64,000 nt of DNA from assembly GCA_035772405.1 (NCBI GenBank), contig JAYKKM010000263.1:4719001-4783000 (forward strand). The letters are read 5' to 3'. The notes below the pieces were generated by a model. It had not been told where the DNA came from, ran no database searches, and was given only the letters and a program-made list of their open reading frames with translations. Positions 57,487-64,000 of the stretch are shown here, in pieces. Position numbers and translations under genes: made by a program. Position 1 is the stretch's first letter. Every line of letters begins with the position of its first letter. Origin of the DNA: Chrysogorgia sp. JL179-B06 (Eukaryota > Cnidaria > Anthozoa > Scleralcyonacea > Chrysogorgiidae).

Positions 57487-58848
57487 TATTATATCATTAT
57501 CAACCTTTCATGTTTACCGCTATTTTTGTTTGTAGGCATGTACAAATTACTGAGACGGTTGACCCAAATAGCACTGCAAGCACATAAAAAATGTTGTGCT
57601 TTTGTTTATAATCGGCGACCTTCGACTTTGCGCACGAAAATTAAAAATGCACGGCAAAATATAATTATAAACTAAACTAAACTAAATCATTGATGTTTAT
57701 TCTATTAAATACTTTTTAATAAAGTTCTAGTCTCTAAATACACTTTGTGATAACTATTAGCTAGAACAAAGCGCTGAAGGCCAATTCTTCGACAGCCGTG
57801 TTTTCAGTTGACTATTCTGCCATGTTTTTTTTAAAATTTTAACTCCTTGGACGGGGGGTCGCCCTTTTATGCGCTCGCTCTGTGTTTAAACAAGATCAGT
57901 TCAACACGGCAACGCATTCAGAACCACCAATCAGAGCCTTGATCCGTTACCTCATGATCAATCTTTCTTCAACATGTTCTGCAAACTTCTGTCTGTCATT
58001 CGATATTTTAGCGTCTAGCCGATCATTTTTGTGATTGTTTGAACTCTCTTTCTTTGTTAATTTTACAATGAAGTTTGCATTATTCGAGTTTTGTGAGGAC
58101 AACAGCTGTGCCATCGGTGAAAGTAAGTGGATTGTGGGTCAAGACGAGTCTTCCTTCAACAATAACGATTGGATGCAGAACAAGGAATTGGCCAACGACA
58201 AAGGATTACTCGAAATGGTCAAACAAAAATGGGAAATTATGTCCAGTTGTTTGTGAGTGTGAAACTAAAACGTTTGCAGCCCAAGTTTTAAAATTCAATG
58301 GTAAGGTTTTAATACTAAAAGTGAGAACAAAATTAAAAGGCAATACAAAATAGTCATTCAGCAAATTCTTAATGTAAATACAAATCCTTGCTCTTTTATT
58401 TATGGGACTTTGGTAAACCAGTATCGTTAACTGATCCTTGTTTTTGTTTTTTTAATTATGGAATGGGCATTTCCTGTAGAGTCAATACTGAAATGAATGT
58501 TAACTCATTTGCTGGTTGTTAAGTTTTAGTAATATTACCTCTCGCCTTTTCAAACTAACAGATCAATATGATGGCATTCATGGGATGATGACAACATACC
58601 TAAGCACTGACCCCTGTAAGAGGGAGAGGAAAGCGAACAAGCAAAAAAAAACGAACGCTACCTGGAAAATATTGATGATGACGAAACACCAGTGAGTGTA
58701 CATCACAATGATATCTCTCGCATTATTTTGCCTGTAGCAAATCTAATGCCTACAAGTTAAAATTCTTTCTTATGCGCTTGCACACCTGGCGGTGATTGGT
58801 CAATTATTAAAATAAGGCAATTTTGTATGAAAATCATGTGCCTTAATT

Positions 58849-60191
58849 CAGGGGCGGATCTAGGAATTTTCATACGTTAGTCAAAATGGCGGGGTACACA
58901 TATGTAGGGGGTACGGTGGGATTATCCCCCGGAAATTTTTTGAATTTGGGTCTCTGAAATGGCATTTCCCGCGATCTGACAGCACTTTTGAGCATTCGAT
59001 TTAATGTTTTCAAACATGTTTTTATGAAACATTTTATTATTTTTTTTTATCATTTTTTATAAGTTTTTTTGTCCAATTCGAACTTTGATAAAACATTAAT
59101 TATTTATTCTCAACTTCCTGTCAAAAGCAATGAATAGCCAGGTCGTATTTCATACACCAGACAACGAGGTTCAACAACAATCGGTCAATATGAAGTTTAA
59201 ACCTTGTTAAAGTCAATACGAAACGCTTAAATATAGGTTACACGGAACCGGTAAACTCGAATCGAATATAGCTTAATCTTAATCGTCGTTTTGTCGACGG
59301 TATATATGTAAATATATGTTATATGGTAATTGAGCAACGATTACGGCCAGAGACGCACAATTCGCAATAGCAATACTAGATTATCAATACACTAGTTTAA
59401 GACTAGTAAGACGGTAGTTTATCAATCAATATATATATATACATTTACATGATCGCTGTGGCCTGTACAACCCTTGCCTTTCCGATCGCGGACATCTTTT
59501 GGATTAGTTTCTCTACGCCAAAATTCCTGCTAAGAAAGCATGAAGTGCTGTTTACCGCACGGAGTAGTTCGTCGACAGAACTCTTGCGCGAAACGTTGAT
59601 TTGCCTCACCAGATCATCATACACTTCTTGCAGACAATGTTCATCGTTTCTTTCAAACCCTGATAGAACAGTTTCGTAAATACCGCGAGCCAATGCTGAA
59701 TAATACAGTAAACTGATGGATACCACACGCTGTGAATTGGTCAAGATCGGTCAAATGGAGTAGCGAATAAGAACACTGTATTTGTCTGAATTAACCAATC
59801 AGGTGGCTCACGTATGAGACCCTGATCACCAAGACCGGTCAGAACGCCCCGCAGATCGGTCAAATTGGCCGATCACCATGGAGATCGGTGTATTGACCAA
59901 TCAAATAGCTGGAAAATGACTCAAATCGGTCAAAGCTCATGCGGAAGACCGCTGAGAAGAAGAAGACTGCTCACATTGTTATTTGTACCACCTCCGCGGG
60001 AAAGACGCGGGCGAGAGAGCCTGTGCCGTCAGTGCCGATGAATTACGAATAAAATCACGAATGATTACTGGACCTTGTTGTAATTGCGCAATTTTTACAG
60101 CGACTGCTGAAGGTCGATTCGGAATTTTTTATGCTAGCAAAAAATTACATCAGTCGCATGACCGGTTTGACCTACGCTAAATCCGCCCCTG
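58849..60191. mobile_element. Non-autonomous hAT element with exact 8-bp duplication
   Basis: The ends CAGGGGCGGATCTAG and (inverted) CAGGGGCGGATTTAG are flanked by identical CCTTAATT (58,841-58,848 and 60,192-60,199). It is 1,343 bp without a hAT transposase. It contains repeated GATCGGTCAAA motifs (59,745-59,935) and a Crypton-derived segment. It is inserted in an intron of the probable BEN-type gene. Confidence 0.9.
59390..59744 (-). pseudogene. Crypton 3' fragment, inverted copy
   Basis: The minus-strand frame contains VLSGFERNDEHCLQEVYDDL and continues FLSRNFGVEKLIQKMS to a stop at 59,445. It matches 52,180-52,480 in inverse orientation, including the non-coding stretch after the stop (TTGATTGATAAACTAC..GTCTTACTAGTCTTAAA). 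It lies wholly inside the hAT element. Confidence 0.8.
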
Positions 60192-60719
60192 CCTTAATTA
60201 TATTTTTTATACTTTTGTCTGTTAGCCTTCAAAGAAAGTCAAGACAAAAACTCCATCTAATTCAGTAACATCAGCATCTCATATCCAGCACTTGAAGGAT
60301 AAAATTGCAGAGGAAAAGGTATGCTGTACTATTTCTTTATGAATTTTCAAAAACTAATACTTAAATATTTACTAAATTAAGGGCCTGTTAATTATTTATC
60401 AGAGGGGGATGGGTAAGACACTGTGTTGCCAAACTTTTTTTCGGCATCCCTTGTCAAAGCTGAAATAGTAGAAGAATTTCAGTGCCCCCACTAATAATGC
60501 CATGAAATATTGATAAACTTTGGTGAGATTTATTAAGATTCATTGTGATCATTGATCACCTATGCAAAGACCACATAAATTTTCTTGTCAATTGGGGTGT
60601 CATGATTGTGACCAGTCAATATCAGGGCCATTTTCAACAATCTTCAACAAACATACAAGTTTGAATGTAAATTAAGATATTCGAACATTCACTTGATCTT
60701 ACCCAGTTATTTAATTTTT

Positions 60720-60945
60720 AAGTTGGAGACAGAACATTCTCAGTTGCCGCACCAAAACTGTGGAGTTCATTACCACAGGAAATTAGAAGCATTGATATTT
60801 TAAGTAGTTTTAAGTCAGTACTTAAAACTTTTTTAAATTTAATAGTTTTTGTTCATAGTGAATATATTGTTGTAAGAGCATTGAGATAATTATTGTATAA
60901 TGCTGCTAATACATCTTTAAATACATTTTTACTGACGAAGCGATG
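60720..60945 (+). mobile_element. LINE 3'-terminal fragment
   Basis: The frame reads VGDRTFSVAAPKLWSSLPQE then ILSSFKSVLKTFL, the closing segment of Rex1/CR1-type polyproteins. No upstream RT remains, so it is a severely 5'-truncated insertion. Confidence 0.7.
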
Positions 60946-61365
60946 AACAAAAATGATAAGTCAAATTTTAGTATGCCTTGGTATGAACATGTTACTGACA
61001 AAAAACATTAACAACATCCACTGAATACTGTAAGACAATAACATGAATCAATTTATATACATATTGTCAATTTTCAAAGTTAAGTAAATGGATGTTTTAT
61101 GTTCTCAGTTACTTATGTACAGTACAAATATTATACAAGAATAATTACACTTATATATATAGTATAGTGGTTGTCAGAAGTGTAGACGTGTTTTAGTGAG
61201 CTCTATATTATTATTATATTGTGAGTCTTATTTATCAATCACAGTGAACCAATTCTGTTCTGACTCGTATATAAGTTAAAGAGCATGAGTTCATCTGTTT
61301 ATTTGATTAAATTCGCTGCTAAATAGCCAAAATAATCGAGATTTTAAACACTATCAAGTGGCTCG

Positions 61366-62389
61366 ATGCCGCCGAAGAAGAAACCCAACTCAAGGCGAAC
61401 AAAATGGACAGAGGAAATGATTGTGGATCTCCTATCATACCGTGAGTTGCCAATAACTGAACATGAAAGAAATAAAGCTGATAATACGACTGGTAGGAAG
61501 AAAGGCTACATGGAAAATATGAAATGTCACTGGGAAGAGAGAGGATATGCTTTGTTTGGTTTCACAGCCCAAAATCTTCGTGACAAAGCCGCACAAATTC
61601 TAAAAAGCGAATCAAGAAAACTATCTTGTGATAACTCTGTCGAAAACACGATTGAGGCGACAGTAATTTCTCAAGAAATAGATGTATTGGAGCAAGTTGA
61701 ATTTCATAATATCGAGCGACAAGGAGCAAGTAACGCTAGAACGGGTTTGGATATTAACATAAATGATGAATTAATCAATGTAAATGTCTTGCCTTTACCG
61801 GATGAAATACATACACCGGCCAGTTTTCAATGGGGAGAATCAAGTGGAGATGATTGTATTCGATCTATAAACGATGCCTATGAAGAAATAGTAACATGGA
61901 AGAAATATATTTCTGCTTCCCTCAGGAAAAGCCGGTAAAGCCTTTATTAAAGAGCTAACCCGTTTATACCAGGCATATGCAGATGAGTCACCCATTGAAT
62001 GTATTGCTCTTAAAGCGTGTTCAGTGATGCAAAGCCTCCTATTGCAAAAGCCTCATGCAAAAAGTAAGATTAAAGATCATGCGTCTTGTGTGGAGCGTAG
62101 ATTGAGTTTATGGTCAGCAGGAAAGTTTAAACAGCTAATATCGGAAGGAAAATGTATTCAAAGCCATTTGTCCTCGAACTATACCTCACATAACGAAATC
62201 AACCACATTGCGAAGGGCTTTAATCGTTTAATGCTCCAAGGCAAAATACGTCAGGCGGTACGTCTCATTTCTATTGCAAATCAAAGGGGTGTTCTAGATC
62301 CCGACTTTCCAATACCAACAGGTGAAGATGAAGATGAAATATTAAGTGGAAAACAACTAGAGAAATTCTCATTGAAAAGCATCCTGTGA
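61366..62389 (+). pseudogene. Non-LTR retroelement N-terminal region with Myb/trihelix-like domain
   Basis: The start MPPKKKPNSRRTKWTEEMIV opens a Trp-containing helix bundle (KWTEEMIVDLL, GYMENMKCHWEERGY, LRDKAAQIL) that resembles a Myb/trihelix DNA-binding domain. An acidic linker follows. A frameshift near 61,910 moves to GKAGKAFIKELTRLYQAYAD, then to 62,389, with the palm-preceding segment KFKQLISEGKCIQ and GKIRQAVRLIS. Another frame is used briefly at 62,330-62,410 (REILIEKHPVSS). This part probably binds DNA for target choice; that role is inferred. Confidence 0.65.
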
Positions 62390-64000
62390 GTAGCAAGACG
62401 CTTGTGTACTTCGGTTGTTGACCCAGAAGGTTTATCAGCGTTTGTAGCATGCAGATTAATCCCATTGGATAAAAATCCTGGTGTACGTCCGATTGGGGTC
62501 GGAGAAGTACCAAGACGTATAATTTGCAAGTCCATCCTCAGAGTAGTGCGAGATGATGTACAGAAAGCAGTTGGGCCTTTACAGACTTCTGCGGGCTATG
62601 AAGCTGGATGCGAGGCGGCAGTTCATGTTATAAATGAGATATTGGATTCTGACGAATGTGAAGCAATATTATTGGTCGATGCTACAAATGCATTTAACAC
62701 TTTAAATCGAAAGGCAGCTCTCCATAATATTCAAGTCATATGTCCAACAATATCGACGATCTTAAACAATACTTACCAGGCCCCTGTGAGGATGTTTGTT
62801 GTTGGAGGAGGAGAAATTTTATCAACTGAAGGAGCAACTCAAGGTGATCCCTTAGCTATGGCGATGTATGGTTTGGCAATAACTCCACTGATCAAAAGTT
62901 TAAAGGTAGAAGAACCCGATGCAAGTCAAGTATGGTTTGCAGACGACTCTACTGGTGCAGGAAAGTTAGAAGCGCTTGGGCGTTGGTGGCAACATTTAAA
63001 CTTGTCGGGTCGGAATTCGGCTATCTACCAAATGCCAGTAAGACGACACTGGTTCTACGAACAGGCAAAAGTTCTATTTAGAGACACCGACATTAAGATC
63101 ACCACCTTGGGTCACAAAATGCTTGGTTCTGCGTGTGGCAAACGTTCATTTGTAGAAGAATTTGTAAAGATGAAAGTAGAAGAATGGAAAGAAGAAATCC
63201 TGACGCTATCGAAAATTGCAGAAATGTACCCGCATGCTGCATATGCCGCCTTTTCACATTCCATTATTGGGAAATGGCAATATGTTATGGAACGATCAAT
63301 GACATTGGTAATCTGCTAGGTCCATTGGAGAATGCAATCAAAGAAAACTTCATTCCAGCATTATCTGGCAGAGGACCTTGTTCAAATGAAGAAAGAGCAC
63401 TACTCTCTCTACCTGCACGTTATGGTGGACTCAATGTCCCTAATCCCATGGATTGGGCAAACTTTCATCATGAATCATCCATGAAGATCACTGATCCTTT
63501 GAAGGATCATTATTGACCAAACCACCACGTACAAGAAAGTAGATCTACGAGAGATCAAGGCCAACTTGCGTAAGCAAAAGAATCTCCACCACCTACAATC
63601 AGCATCGCAAATCAGAGAAAGTTTGCCCCCAACCAAACAACGGGTTATGGATTTGCGGAAGGAAAAAGGCTCATCCTCATGGCTGTCAGCTTTTGCCATT
63701 GAATGATTGTGGCCTCAATTTAAACAAGAGTGAGTTCCGCGATGCTCTCAGTCTCAGATATGGTTGTCAGCTTAAAAATCTTCCCCAATATTGTGTATGT
63801 GGAAAAGGTTTTTCGACCGATCATTCCATGATCTGTCCACATGGAGGTATGGTCATAGCAAGGCATAATGAAATTCGTGACCTGACGATCGAGTGGATGA
63901 ATGAAGTATGTAGAGAAACTGAAGCAGAACCCTTGTTACAGCCTTTAACAGGAGAAATCATCCTCCCCCGATCTGCGAACAGACAAGATGATGCTCGAGT
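62390..64000 (+). pseudogene. Reverse transcriptase with Cys-His motif, runs off right edge
   Basis: The frame 62,402-63,319 has VRPIGVGEVPRRI, LLVDATNAFNTLNR (first Asp), GATQGDPLAMAMYGLA and the catalytic WFADDSTGAG near 62,935. After a shift at about 63,300 come ENFIPALSGRGPCS and LSLPARYGGLNVPNP, then further frames with FRDALSLRYG and a zinc motif CVCGKGFSTDHSMICPHGG (63,790-63,850), ending EPLLQPLTGEI at the window edge. A CCHC-type motif after the RT suggests an element with a restriction-like endonuclease (R2/Hero-type), which would lie beyond 64,000. Clade assignment is tentative. Confidence 0.8.

Larger units (their letters stand above)
52477..57885. mobile_element. Kolobok-like transposon, TTAA-flanked, two genes
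   Basis: The inverted ends ACACAGAGCGAGCGCATAA (52,477-52,495 and 57,867-57,885) are exact over 19 bp, and TTAA flanks both (52,473-52,476 and 57,886-57,889). Kolobok and piggyBac both use TTAA; the transposase inside is Kolobok-type. It holds a large multi-exon transposase on the minus strand and a separate spliced gene on the plus strand, converging near 53.4-53.7 kb. It inserted into a Crypton copy. Confidence 0.85.
58068..60318 (+). pseudogene. N-terminal exons of a probable BEN-type gene
   Basis: Exon 1 (58,068-58,301) starts MKFALFEFCEDNSCAIGESK; a frame change near 58,240 leads to VVCECETKTFAAQVLKFNGK and donor AATG|GTAAG. Exon 2 (58,562-58,691) has DQYDGIHGMMTTYLSTD and a Lys-rich tail. 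Exon 3 (60,226-60,318) has PSKKVKTKTPSNS then HIQHLKDKIAEEK, the start of a helix, and donor AAAAG|GTATGC. A FALxxF.ED start followed by a Lys-rich linker and coiled coil is how I recall BEN-domain proteins of this group beginning. The BEN domain itself is absent before the retroelement at 61.4 kb, so the gene is truncated. A hAT element occupies intron 2. Confidence 0.4.

Overview
This window looks like transposon-dense DNA from an early-branching metazoan, most likely a cnidarian. That guess rests on remembered families that are multi-copy in coral, anemone and hydrozoan genomes: Kolobok-like transposases, a P2X7-C-like gene, HIRAN proteins, alpha-kinases, BEN proteins and Tc1-like transposases. 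No database search was run. The sequence is AT-rich, the genes carry GT-AG introns, and almost every coding stretch has frameshifts or stops. I see no intact housekeeping gene.

Layout. 1.2-8.2 kb: an exon-rich Kolobok-like transposase gene whose 5' intron holds a 4-kb CR1-like LINE with an APE endonuclease, a reverse transcriptase, a PHD finger and a 2A-like motif. 8.4-9.6 kb: Ty3-like LTR-retroelement remnants. 9,657-15,251: a TIR element carrying an alpha-kinase on the left (+) and an integrase-type DDE transposase on the right (-), convergent and each starting just inside a TIR. 16.9-19.0 kb: a hAT transposase (-). 20.7-25.9 kb: a spliced BEN-domain gene with SINE copies, a palindromic MITE and a 2-kb TA-flanked element in its introns. 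26.5-28.7 kb: a palindromic CATATG array, an endonuclease fragment (Helentron-like) and an unassigned spliced gene. 28.3-32.3 kb: two ~600-bp inverted arms around an L1-like fragment and a P2X7-C-like gene. 33,263-35,879: a Tc1/mariner-like element. 37.7-39.7 kb: a BEN-like gene (-).

40,170-45,327: an element with a perfect 24-bp TIR carrying a CACTA-type transposase C-terminus (-) and a BEN gene (+). 45.9-47.1 kb: HIRAN gene (-). 47.4-48.7 kb: a related element end followed by an unclassified multi-copy protein. 51.2-52.5 kb: a LINE 3' end and a Crypton-type recombinase. 52,477-57,885: a TTAA-flanked Kolobok-like element with a long decayed transposase (-) and a second, intact-looking 4-exon gene of 110 aa (+). 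58.1-60.3 kb: N-terminal exons of another probable BEN-type gene, with a hAT element (8-bp duplication) in its second intron that holds an inverted Crypton tail. 61.4-64.0 kb: a frameshifted non-LTR retroelement running off the right edge.

The recurring theme is two-gene transposons: an element pairs its transposase with a non-catalytic or regulatory partner (alpha-kinase, BEN protein, small basic protein). The alpha-kinase/integrase element at 9.7-15.3 kb and the BEN/CACTA-like element at 40.2-45.3 kb are the best candidates for an undescribed arrangement.
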